In this document: positions 54,894-64,000 of the stretch, one piece after another
Numbering within the stretch: the first letter of the stretch is position 1
How the letters are laid out: each line of letters begins with the position of its first letter
Origin: Hymenopus coronatus
Taxonomy: Eukaryota > Arthropoda > Insecta > Mantodea > Hymenopodidae
Length of the DNA stretch: 64,000 nt
Assembly: GCA_030762935.1 (NCBI GenBank)
Contig: CM060900.1
Location: forward strand, 283,856,284 to 283,920,283
Direction: 5' to 3'
The notes under the pieces: generated by a model
Seen by the model: the letters and a program-made list of their open reading frames with translations, nothing else
Told to the model about the DNA's origin: nothing
Database searches by the model: none
Position numbers and translations under genes: made by a program

Positions 54894-55319
54894 CTAGAAG
54901 ACAAAACTCTGGTCGGAGAGGTTGGAAACAATGTCTGCATCTGAAGGACCGTCTAAACATCCGGTGGTAACCACGCTTCTACAAGTGTTCAAAGACTTGT
55001 GCGGAGCCATTGTTTTGGGGTACGAACCTAACAAACTGGCCTTAATGAGCTTCTTTGACTGATCCTCTGTCTTTGTTTCCACTAGAAGGGTACCGTCTCT
55101 CGTTCTGGTAGCATTGATCACTTTACCGCAAATACGGTCAACTTCTGGTTGGATATAGAAGGGACTAATATCTCGCATTGTTTTCTTTTCGCAGGCCAAG
55201 TTCACAACTATAAAGCGGTCAAAAGAAGAAGTTTTGCGCGGAGATAACATAATGGAAAGACCCTCTTCCCGAACCGTCGGCGTCAGCCTGCCATCCGGGG
55301 GAGAGAGAAAAGACACCAA
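54894..55319 (-). pseudogene. ORF1 N-terminal part of the split family B element
   Basis: Open frame of 141 codons with MLSPRKTSSFDRFIVVNLAC and the conserved SVVTTGCLDG. It ends at the deletion junction near 54,890, before the zinc knuckles. It is better preserved than the same region of the full-length copy. Confidence 0.8.
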
Positions 55320-55341
55320 AATACTTTCCTGTCTGTGCCGC

Positions 55342-55759
55342 CTGGTAGACCCTACCAGACCGATCTCAAGGAATACCTCAGAAGGAGTTACCCTCCAGCC
55401 ACCACTGCTGGTCTATACAGGTAAGCCCTTCACCATGTACAACCCGGCTTTAAGCCCCTACCATAGGTATAACCCACCTTTGGCTCCCCACTTTAGGCCA
55501 TGCTGCGTAATAAAGCGGACATGGATTCAGGGGACTTGTGGTTGATTACCCTGGTAGACCCTACCAGACCGATCTCAAGGAATACCTCAGAAGGAGTTAC
55601 CCTCCAGCCACCACTGCTGGTCTATACAGGTAAGCCCTTCACCATGTACAACCCGGCTTTAAGCCCCTACCATAGGTATAACCCACCTTTGGCTCCCCAC
55701 TTTAGGCCATGCTGCGTAATAAAGCGGACATGGATTCAGGGGACTTGTGGTTGATTACA
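55342..55759. repeat. Perfect 209-bp tandem duplication in the leader
   Basis: Units 55,342-55,550 and 55,551-55,759 appear identical base for base. Each begins with the palindrome CTGGTAGACCCTACCAG (7-bp stem, 3-nt loop). The full-length family B copy has only one unit. Confidence 0.92.
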
Positions 55760-56194
55760 CCGGGTTTCCGTTAGCGGTAACACGACCGATCCGTAATTCT
55801 AACCCAACGAACTGCGTTCGTCGGGAATATAAAACGGACCGGGCTCCAAGGAAGCTACGTGGGTGTACATAACGGTATGGACGGGCTCCGCACCTAAGGC
55901 TTACACATAGGGGCAGTAGGAAGGGTCCACTCAACCTTCACGCCTGAGACCTCCAAAGAGCTCACATGTTAGAATCCGCGCTGGAACCGTGGGACAGGAC
56001 CCACGGAGATAGAATAAAGATCCCAGTTGGTGAGACAGGAGTTAATAACTCTAAAGCCTTAAAACTAAAAATGTAAAGAATACGCCTAGAAGGAGAAGAA
56101 GATGAGGCGAGTACATTCGCTCCCACAAAAAGACACAAACAAAGAGGTACAAACACAAAATGTCGCTCAGTTGGTGCCAATGGGAATGATGAGA

Positions 56195-56345
56195 TGGCGG
56201 TGAGTGGCTCGGGAACCCCCGGGTACGCCAAACCCGTACCTACCTTGGTAGGCCCGTGGGGGGCGATGTGTAGGGTGAAGTGGCGGTGAGCGGGTCGGCA
56301 ACTCCCGGGTGCGCCAAACCCGTAACTACCGTAGTAGGCCCCTAG
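56195..56345. repeat. Duplicated 5' terminus of the family B leader
   Basis: TGGCGGTGAG occurs at 56,195 and 56,281 (86-bp period). Each unit ends with the reverse complement of the conserved 5' end (CCGTACCTACC..GGTAGGCCC and CCGTAACTACCGTAGTAGGC). The element therefore has two head-to-tail copies of its start. Confidence 0.8.
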
Positions 56346-56814
56346 GGGGTACGCGGAATAAGTGCACATGTGGGATAATCCATCGAGAGGTAAATTTATG
56401 ATATACATCGTAACACTCGGAATCATTGCGAATGTCTGACATATCTAGGGAGAGGGGAGCTGATAATCTACATCACAGTTCTCGCAATCCGTGGGACCAC
56501 CTGAGATACCTCTCTGGGGAGGTGTTGTACCATATTTTTCACATGATAACCCTACGCCATTCCTCTGCCAAAGGCTGCGTGACTTTAAAGTTTAGGATTA
56601 GGTGATGTGAAGCTGAAAACCAACCCTCGCGGTTGCCAAGTCTTCCAATTACTGGTCCGTTAACCCTGGAAATGATACATGAATTTGACACTCAAATGAA
56701 TACATGGGGTAAATTTGCTTACCCCAAAGGAATTTTATTCGATATTAATTGAATCAATGTAGTAATGTGTTTATTTTAGGACTTAATCCATTGCTCTCAC
56801 TTACAATTATGTGG
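56346..56814. other. Spacer with possible piggyBac end
   Basis: No coding sequence. TTAACCCTGGAAATGATAC at about 56,659 has the TTAA-CCC form of a piggyBac terminus, but I could not find a convincing inverted partner. Confidence 0.35.
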
Positions 56815-58748
56815 TTTTACTCAAGAGAATATATCCACAGGGTGCTCCTGACATGTAGGCTTGTTACATTTTGAGCACACAACTTTTGTTTTTCTGTCCT
56901 TTGCTCTTGATCACAGGTAACACCTAGCACTTTTATTAATCTTCCTGGGTTCTTCTGCTTCCTTATTGTCCTCTTCCATATTTAGTAGCTCCTGTATGTT
57001 TGAGCGAAGCTCTGCAACCAAGTTCTTGGTCATCCTTCTTTTTATATGTTCCTGCAGCATTTAAGTTCAAGTTCATGGAGAAACTGAATTCTTTTGATGT
57101 TTTGTTTCTGATGATTTCCTGCCTGCTATAAATAACACCTTTGCATTTATTCCCGCCTGATTCAACTTAGCGTAAAAAGCCTCTGAGGCCACCTTCTGGT
57201 TTTACATGCCACTGTATAACAATGCTCCATTGGTCCAAAGTGTCCACTTCTCCTTTAGTGCTGTTATAAAACTCAATTAATTCAGGTTTCTTTGTTTCTT
57301 AATTTACTGCACTGTCTTAATGCATGGTTGAAAGCAAAATAACTGATGTTGATTTTTTGGCGTGAACGATACAGGAGCCAATTTCTCGTGATAGCAAAAC
57401 TGATTGCAGCAGTTCTTTGTTTCTGTTTGGCAAAAAGGAAGAATGCATCTCTTTCTTGTTAAGTCTGGGTATTCCCACAACTGTAAGTTTATGTTTTATC
57501 AGCATATCGTCTGCTAATTCAATAGATGTGAATTGATTATACATCGTTATATACGATTGATACCATGAATTGAACCAGTCAATGACTTTAGTAAATGAAG
57601 AGCTTAAGGCTCCTGAGTTTCTCTGGCCACTTTCACAATATAAAAATTGCACTGATCATATAAAAGGCTCTGCTGCCACATAGGGTTACTATTTTCATGC
57701 CTTACTTATCTTGTTTAGAAGCTATATACGCTCAAAAGGGAAATGACCTCCAAAACCAAGTAATTGCTCATCAATTGTGCAGTAGGCATGGGATGTATAG
57801 CTTGCGGTACAATTTTGTATGAAAGTTTGCCAGCGAACCCGAATTAGAGAAAATTTGCCATCTTGGTTACTCACTGTTTTGTTATCGAATTTTATACTGT
57901 CGAGTAGGAACTTAAATCTGGACTCACTCATGACGCATTTTTAAATTCTTGGTCATTCTTTTGAAAATATTATCAATGATGGACCAATGGGGAAGAAAAT
58001 GTAAATGTAGTAGTTTTATTTATGAACGCTCTCTAACTACTGTGGTTCTCAGCATCCCATTATAAACTGGGTGTGAAAGACGGCTTACTTTTGCTCAGAA
58101 GCCTCTCTATCAGGCTTGAGATTATTGTTCGTTTAGTAAATCTACGACATGGGACCCACGGCTTTACTTCCCTTCCGAAGGAAGCCATGCTAAGAATTTT
58201 TACGCCCGAAAAAAACCATCGCCCTCCGCCGAGTTTGAACCCGCAACCTTGGGTATATGTAGTTATCACAGTAACCATTACAGCACGGAGGCGATGGACC
58301 AATGGGAGTCTTTTCGAATTCCTGAGATATTCAAAAGTCCAATAAGCGGGCATACTTCACCCTTATCAGTTGCTTCAACATACCTAGACTCTTTGCAGTT
58401 CAGCTTCTGTCTCTTAATTTCCTGGCTGGTATGGGTTGCAATTTCATCGAGCATATAGTCATCAAACAGTGCATTCCCAGAAACCCTATGTGTAGAAATA
58501 TTCTTTACACGGTCCTTGATACCCAGAATTCTGACCATTATATTTCTGGCACCTGTCCTAATTTTGGGTGGTTCCTTTGTACGCCATATAAATCCATTTC
58601 TTCCATATATACTAATCATCCACATGTTCATGCCCATCGTTGATGTCGGATAATTCAGTTTCAGAGATAACACTTTCATGATCTGAGAGAATCTCATCAT
58701 TATCTTCAAATGTATTCTTATTATCTTCGTCGTCTGTCTCCACCTCAT
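56815..58748 (-). pseudogene. piggyBac-family transposase, decayed
   Basis: Cut-and-paste transposase of the DDD type with TTAA targets. From the N-terminus: NGFIWRTKEPPKIRTGARNI and LFDDYMLDEIATHTS (58,278-58,748); a SINE; MSESRFKFLLDSIKFDNKTV and YCTIDEQLLGFGGHFPFERI (57,722-57,931); then QFTSIELADDMLIKHKLTVV (57,500-57,560), STKGEVDTLDQ near 57,230 and a Cys-rich tail (KVVCSKCNKPTCQEHP near 56,860). The catalytic Asp normally just before N-x-FTS is replaced (MYNQFTS), and stops and deletions are frequent. Confidence 0.85.
57992..58292 (-). mobile_element. tRNA-derived SINE, family SINE-C, in piggyBac, with TSD
   Basis: On the minus strand it begins GCCTCCGTGCTGTAATGGTT (A-box-like), with B-box GGTTGCGGGTTCAAACTC, a unique body, and an A-rich 3' end. 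The target duplication GATGGACCAATGGG (57,978-57,991 and 58,293-58,306) is perfect over 14 bp. Confidence 0.9.
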
Positions 58749-59639
58749 TTATTCACAAACTTACAACGTTCTCGAAGTCTGGATCTGTTAACTTTACTTT
58801 ACCTGAACCTTTTAATAAATCCAAGTTATTTTCTCATTCTTAACCCCAAAATGTTCCAACAGTTATTGCTGCCATATTTCAAATGGCTTTTCAAATGAAG
58901 GTTTCCAAACATTGTCAAACCCAGTGATATACCAAAGCACTTACATTGCTAAAGATGTATACCAGTTACATTAAAAACGTGCTATTACAGCTTTTCCTTC
59001 CACTTTCTTTCCTGATAAGTCGTTTGACTTCCACACAATTCTATTACAATAGTGACACACTATTTTAATACATAAACAAAACCCGGTTTTTTAGGTTGTA
59101 CAAAATTAAGATTAGGTTCTACCTTTTTCTCCAACAACTTTTTATGTTTCCACAAATTAATTAAATTTGCTCACAAATAACTGTTTTTCATAACAATTCA
59201 TTGGTATACTTTCTTTTTGATCTTTGCAACAGTGACAATAGACCTCGCTACAAAATTCCCATCTAACTCACTCACCTGTTGCATGTGATGCATTCCCAGT
59301 GAAAGCTTAACACTCGGCAGTTGCCTCTTTTTATATCTGTTGGTCATGTCACTGGAAATTTCCAGAAGCCACCACGTGCACTACACTGGCAGTACGACTC
59401 TCTACGACTTCGAGGTCAAAGAACCTTCAGAAACAGTCCATGTCCACTCCTGCATCTGTAACAATAACAGCTCCGATGTCAAAAAAATTTACTGCAGCTC
59501 AGGTGTTCACTAATGTACATGTGCAACAATGGACGCCAACAATCAGCTTTGACTTACAAAGCAAGTCATGTTTGGTAATTTTAGCCTCAGGGTATAGTCA
59601 CATTGCTCCCTCTTCATGGCTGGTCCTCCTGACCAGCAC
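58749..59639. other. No recognisable feature
   Basis: AT-rich spacer between the piggyBac and gypsy relics. It may include unrecognised ends of either element. Confidence 0.5.
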
Positions 59640-60740
59640 CATCATCATACACTCGACAATCCTGGTGTACCACTAACCTCTTACATCAAGGCAGCCTCTG
59701 GATATGGTAGACATCATTCATCCTCTTCACCCTTGCCATGATTGTATAGCTTGGGACAGCTTCCCTTGTTCCTGGTAGGACAATGTAGCCACACTAAACC
59801 ACCCTACTGGAAACATTGGCTGATAGCATGTCGGTCATAACAGGTCTTAATCCGGTCGCTCGCTATCTGGATGTGTTGACATACCATGTCACGCATATTT
59901 TGAAGTTGGTGTACGAGATTCTTCAAGTAGTAGACTACTGGCTGCTCTGCTTCTGAAGGACTTCCAAAAATCAGATCACATGGTAGATGCAACTCCCTGC
60001 CAGATACCAAACTGACTAGTGTCAACCTGGTGGTGTTGTGGGTTGAAGAGTAGTAAGCCAGCAAGAAAAGTGGCACCCTCACATCCCAATTTCTCTGGTA
60101 GATTGACCAAAATCTTCCTCAAATGTTCTTCTACAGTTTTGAACTACTGCACAACTATGCCGTCTGACTCTGGGTGGGAAGGGGTTGTGCACGTCTTGTA
60201 CACTCCAAGTTGCTCCAATGTCTCTCACCCATCAGGCTAGACTTGGAAATTGCTGCCCTAATCACTGTGCAGCTCCAAAGGTATCCCAAAGCAATAGAAC
60301 AGTTCTTCTACCAGGCAGTTGGTTAGGGATGGCATATACCTCCAGACACTTGTTGAAGTAAACCATGGCAACAAAGAGATACTTTTGCACCTGTTTGACA
60401 AAAGGAATGGTCCAGATACATCAATGACTATAGGTTCAAAAGGTGCTCCCGAGTTATATTGTGACCCCTGTTCCTGGTCTGCAGGCTGTGACTTCCCGCA
60501 CACACATGACATTGGTAGCACCACCTCTCAGCGTCTGCCCACAGACTCAGTCAGTAGTACTCTTGTCGGAGCTTGTCGGTGGTTTGGTTCAGTCGCAAAT
60601 GTTCTCCCAAAGTCTCTGAACTTCCTAAGGTATTCCAGCAACCTTGCTCCAAGGGAGGCTCAGCTGCACTTTCTGGATCTTCTCACCAGGCAAATCCCAT
60701 ACTTTGAACAGTACCTCTTCCTTGGTCTTCAATGACTCCT
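59640..60740 (-). pseudogene. Ty3/gypsy pol relic (integrase)
   Basis: Minus strand. Near 60,450-60,520 is the zinc-region tail (CGKSQPADQEQGSQYNSGAP), then FEPIVIDVSGPFLLSNRC (first Asp of the triad) and CFGIPLELHSD (second Asp). The core C-terminal part at 59,804-60,082 reads VPLFLLAYYSSTHNTTRLTL, GRELHLPCDLIFGSP and IKTCYDRHA. A fragment VWLHCPTRNKGSCPKL near 59,740-59,790 is the GPY/F-type end. Stops and shifts are present. No LTR was found. Confidence 0.8.
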
Positions 60741-61326
60741 ACCCATTCTGTTAGCTCATACTAGCCGGACATGCAATGCCAGGCCTCATCTTTATAATAT
60801 CAGCTGAAAGTTTTGGGCCTGATTTTAGTTTAAATGTATGTCAAGAAATGTTGGTGTTTTTTAAAATTATTTTTAATATAGGAGTGTCTGTTTTCTATAG
60901 ATAAGATCCGAACTCTCTATGCTTTACACACAATCTATACTTTGACTTTTCAAAAGGAAATTGCATATACTTTTAAAGTCTGAAGTGTGAAATATTATAT
61001 TAGAAATATTTGGAATTGAACTTCTGATTTATATATTCAGCCATACAATATACAATAATGAATATATTGCCCGTTTGGTGGTTTGGCATAAAATTGTACA
61101 TAATAAAGTATAAATAACATGTACAAATGCATGACAAGCAGAAGTCTTAAGCAACTGTAGAAATATTTCAGCCACATTATAATCAGTATTTCTTAACTAT
61201 TACACAATATTTTTAGTACCAGAGCTTGACCCAATTTGAAACTAAAAGTACTATGCATGTTCTATTAGTTCATATGTGTTATTAATTGTGAACTATAGAA
61301 TAAATACAAGGCAGAAATGTGTAATA
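60741..61326. other. No recognisable feature
   Basis: AT-rich sequence between the gypsy relic and the Tc1-like element. Confidence 0.5.
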
Positions 61327-62917
61327 CAGAGTGGACCGAAATTTTCTCACCCCCCTCCCCAAACATTTCACCGCGCCATTTACTTAGCTTCACAGTTTTA
61401 AATGCAATCCCCTTTTGGCGCCCAATATACCTCTCGTGACACAACAATGTGTGTTGTATTGATTCCAGTTACTGTTACTTCTATTGTTTACGTAGTGTGA
61501 GTGTGACCTTTAGATGTGCTAGACGCTACGTTCGATACATGTTTTTTCTTACTCTCCGAGGGAAGCTGGTTATGTGAAGCTTAAACGTGAGTTAAAGAAT
61601 GAGGTGGTATTTTCTTCAAGTGACTATGATCTGCATTCATTCAAGTAATGTTTACGGAGCTGTTGATTTGCACATCACAGCATGGGTTAAAAAAAAACAT
61701 AAATTTCTCACCTGGCTGAGAAACTTTCGGACCCTATATAGTTCTTTTATCCTTATTATTGTTAATTCATTTATAAACGGATATGGTCTTAAATCTTTTT
61801 TTTTTTTTTCGACCGATGTCGCCCACAGCAAGGGAATATTTATGCACAAAAATGCAAATTCTTAGTGCCCATGTGTCAATAAAAAAAATACACGACCTCT
61901 GAAGGAATCACTGAGAAAGTGGGCTAGAAAAAAGGAGGGTAATGTCGAGGACGAAAGACGAAGTGGTAGACCATCTAAAGTTACTCCAAATACAAAAAGA
62001 AGGATCAGAGGGATCTGCAAGGATAAAGTTGCTGGCATACAAAGCGTTGTCAAGAAACTAATTTTTTTGACTGAATTACAAGAAAATTGGGGTCACAACA
62101 ATGCGGCGCTATGTGAGGTCCACTGTTTGGGGTAAAACTGGATATAAGGAACCAGTTAAGCCATTGCTCAGTGAAAAACATATCACTGGTCGAATGAAAT
62201 TTTGTGAAAGATTAATCCGGGATGGTTTTGTTGACGACACATATCCTTTTTACAGATGAACTCAACCCCAAACCAAACAGATAAAATCGTAGGATCCGTA
62301 CGAATGATCCTTCCAGTATTTCACCAGTCCTTGTTCCAAAATTTTACCTGAAAATCATGGTCGTAGGTGGCATATCATGGTATGTCCCACAAAATCGGAC
62401 TGTCAATGGTGAATATTACAGACTGTCAATTTTTCCAATATTCAAGAAGCTTATGAATGACCTCTTCCCAGTTTCCCAAAGGTAATATGGGTGTTTTGAT
62501 GCAGAATGGAGCAACAGCTCATACTGCGAAGACAATCTTGAAGGTGATAAGGGATCACTTCAACAACGTTTGGACTGACTAGCCAGGAAATTCGCCTGAC
62601 CTCAATGTCATTGAGAACTTGTGGGCCAAAATTCAGGAAAGTGTATTTAGACAGCCCAGACCATGAAACAGGGATCAATTTCTCATCACGGTTCAAGAGG
62701 AATGGGAAAGCATTGCCTAGAACTCCACCAAGGATTTGGTAAAAAGTTTTGCTTGACGCATTATTGCATGCCATGCCAACAACGGCAGACATACAAAGTT
62801 CTAAACTTGGTGTTAGTTAAATTGATACATGATGTTTATGATTTTGAAAAAATAAATTGCCTAATTATTATTTAAAGGGTGTTATTTCTGGGGGTGAGAA
62901 ACTTTTGGTCCAACCTG
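61327..62917 (+). mobile_element. Tc1-like DNA transposon with TIRs and TA duplication
   Basis: 1,591 bp between TA at 61,325-61,326 and TA at 62,918-62,919. The left end is CAGAGTGGACCGAAATTTTC and the right end inverted is CAGGTTGGACCAAAAGTTTC. Both continue TCACCCCC, giving about 28 bp of TIR. It carries one decayed transposase gene. Confidence 0.9.
61920..62845 (+). pseudogene. Tc1-like transposase, decayed
   Basis: The N-terminal HTH region includes DERRSGRPSKVTPNTKRRIR near 61,950-62,005, with the GRPSK linker. The first catalytic Asp is in LFTDELNPKPNR near 62,250. The second-Asp block reads MQNGATAHTAKTILKVIRDH near 62,500, with Asn where the family has Asp. The Glu block PGNSPDLNVIENLWAKIQES is near 62,590. 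Frameshifts lie near 62,050 and 62,475, and stops near 62,275, 62,578 and 62,665. Confidence 0.85.
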
Positions 62918-63171
62918 TAGGTCAGTGTGTCAACTTTGACATCATATTGTTCAGAATATTCTAATAGTTTCTCAGCAACTTCCACAGCAACAAATGCTCT
63001 CTTTTGTTGTTCATTTAATGTAGTTTCTTGTTTCCTCCCAGCTCACCCACATAAGATAACTAAACATAAAGGTAAATAACTCTTGAGATAACATTGTCCT
63101 TGAGCCAGACAGGACTAGCTTGTAACAAAGCTCTTCTCCTGATTCCTGTAAAATCCCATCATCCATCAGAA

Positions 63172-63431
63172 CATTTTTTTAATTGTTTCATTTCTATAGC
63201 CCCCTTTAACATCTAAGGTCATATCGGGGGCGTTTCACTTGAAACAACTGTAGGTTAAAACATTTTATTTTGTTCAAACGCAGTCTCATTCACTCTCACA
63301 TACTGAATTCCAGACTCTGTGGGGGATAGGGAATAATTCTGACTAAAGAAAAATCCCCCCCCCAGTCGGGAATCGAACCCGGGACCTCCGGATGACAAGT
63401 CAGCTCGCTGGCCACTCGATCACGGAGGCAG
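63172..63431 (-). mobile_element. tRNA-derived SINE, family SINE-B, copy 2
   Basis: On the minus strand it begins TGCCTCCGTGATCGAGTGG (A-box) and has B-box GGGTTCGATTCCC, a C/G-run, and the family 3' end TTAAAGGGGGCTATAGAAAT. The same organisation as 7,161-7,427, but better preserved. Confidence 0.88.
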
Positions 63432-64000
63432 TCAGAACATGTTTCATGAGCTATATTTGAGCAACTTAAATGCTCAAAATGAACAGTAAAGTAATACTGC
63501 TGAATACTCATATACCAAACAATGGTTATGCAACATTTGGTACATAACATAGAAAACCATCTTGGTGCCTACATCCTGTATCCAGGTCACATTTTTCTCA
63601 GTGTATGGAACGCCATTTTAAAGCAAAGTAGTCAAGACTTATCTCATTACACCAACATTGTTTTGGAAATGTGTAAATTGTGTTGACAGAAAGCACATTA
63701 GAATGTTCTCTTTCGTTTTTCTATCTAACTCTAAAGGTGTATATGTAGGAGGAGCTGTTGTTAAATAATTTTTAAAATTACTATTTGGCTGTTAAAGTAG
63801 TTGTAGGCAAATGGAGGAACAAACATATTGTGGTTCATTAATTCAGAACATATTGAGGCAATATGGAAATCATCTGTGAGTAAACATTTATTTAATTCTC
63901 TATTAGATAACATGGAAGACATTTCATGTGTTTAGTGCAAATATCCAATTTGGCTAAATAAGGTACAGTTGACAACTTTGCTTCAAAGAAACTGCTTATA
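63432..64000. other. No recognisable feature
   Basis: AT-rich sequence to the end of the window. I see no coding frame, repeat or RNA gene that I can support. Confidence 0.5.

Larger units (their letters stand above)
54163..56345 (-). mobile_element. Family B element split by the Polinton: 5' part, internally deleted
   Basis: Continues the host LINE from 36,573. RNase H (54,169-54,840) joins directly to ORF1 (54,894-55,319) and the leader (to 56,345), so endonuclease and RT are missing. The leader carries two separate tandem duplications. Confidence 0.9.

Noticed and set aside
63360..63431. tRNA gene with GGGTTCGATTCCC
   Set aside because: Same reasoning: a SINE-B head with a family body, repeated at 7,161-7,427.

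Overview
The window is a repeat-dominated stretch of an animal nuclear genome. I found no complete ordinary host gene. Spliced gene fragments with GT..AG introns, tRNA-derived SINEs, long microsatellites and at least six transposon superfamilies show it is eukaryotic. Short runs of TTAGG-type repeats and the style of the non-LTR elements favour an arthropod (chelicerate or crustacean). That is inference, and the species cannot be read from the sequence.

The centrepiece is a whole but decayed Polinton/Maverick (adintovirus-like) element at 36,574-54,162 (17,589 bp). It starts AG and ends CT, has about 414-bp terminal inverted repeats (TIRs), and is flanked by the 6-bp direct repeat GCGGGT. From the left it carries: a spliced gene with PLDLT/PLDLS motifs, protein-primed DNA polymerase B (+), integrase (-), a conserved Polinton protein (-), a fibre-like protein (-), packaging ATPase (-), a PLA2-like minor virion protein (+), adenain-type protease (+), penton (+), double-jelly-roll major capsid protein (+), and a three-exon Cys/His-repeat gene (-). 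Most genes carry stops or frameshifts, so this is a fossil. It sits inside a non-LTR retrotransposon (36,183-36,573 plus 54,163-56,345). Remains of a second Polinton (capsid, polymerase tail, integrase) lie at 19.9-24.2 kb.

Region by region: 1-960 is microsatellite. 963-7,062 is a near full-length non-LTR element of family A (ORF1 with zinc knuckles; ORF2 with endonuclease, reverse transcriptase, RNase H and a CCHC tail). 8,612-15,000 is an inverted duplication built on family A 3' ends, with a family B fragment in its centre. 14,345-19,891 is a second long family A element on the minus strand. 19.9-24.2 kb is Polinton 2 debris, an unrecognised two-exon gene and a huge (ATGT)n array. 25.3-26.4 kb is a Ty1/copia relic. 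27,821-33,808 is a full-length family B element. 36.2-56.3 kb is the Polinton and its host element. 56.8-58.7 kb is a piggyBac transposase relic, 59.6-60.7 kb a Ty3/gypsy integrase relic, and 61,327-62,917 a Tc1-like element. At least three tRNA-derived SINE families are scattered through, several with clear target-site duplications (TSDs).

The nesting gives a relative history: family B element, then Polinton, then SINE-A inside the Polinton ATPase. Likewise piggyBac came first and SINE-C landed inside it, and the inverted duplication came before a SINE-A insertion in one arm. Element assignments rest on motifs and on comparing copies within the window. No database search was possible.
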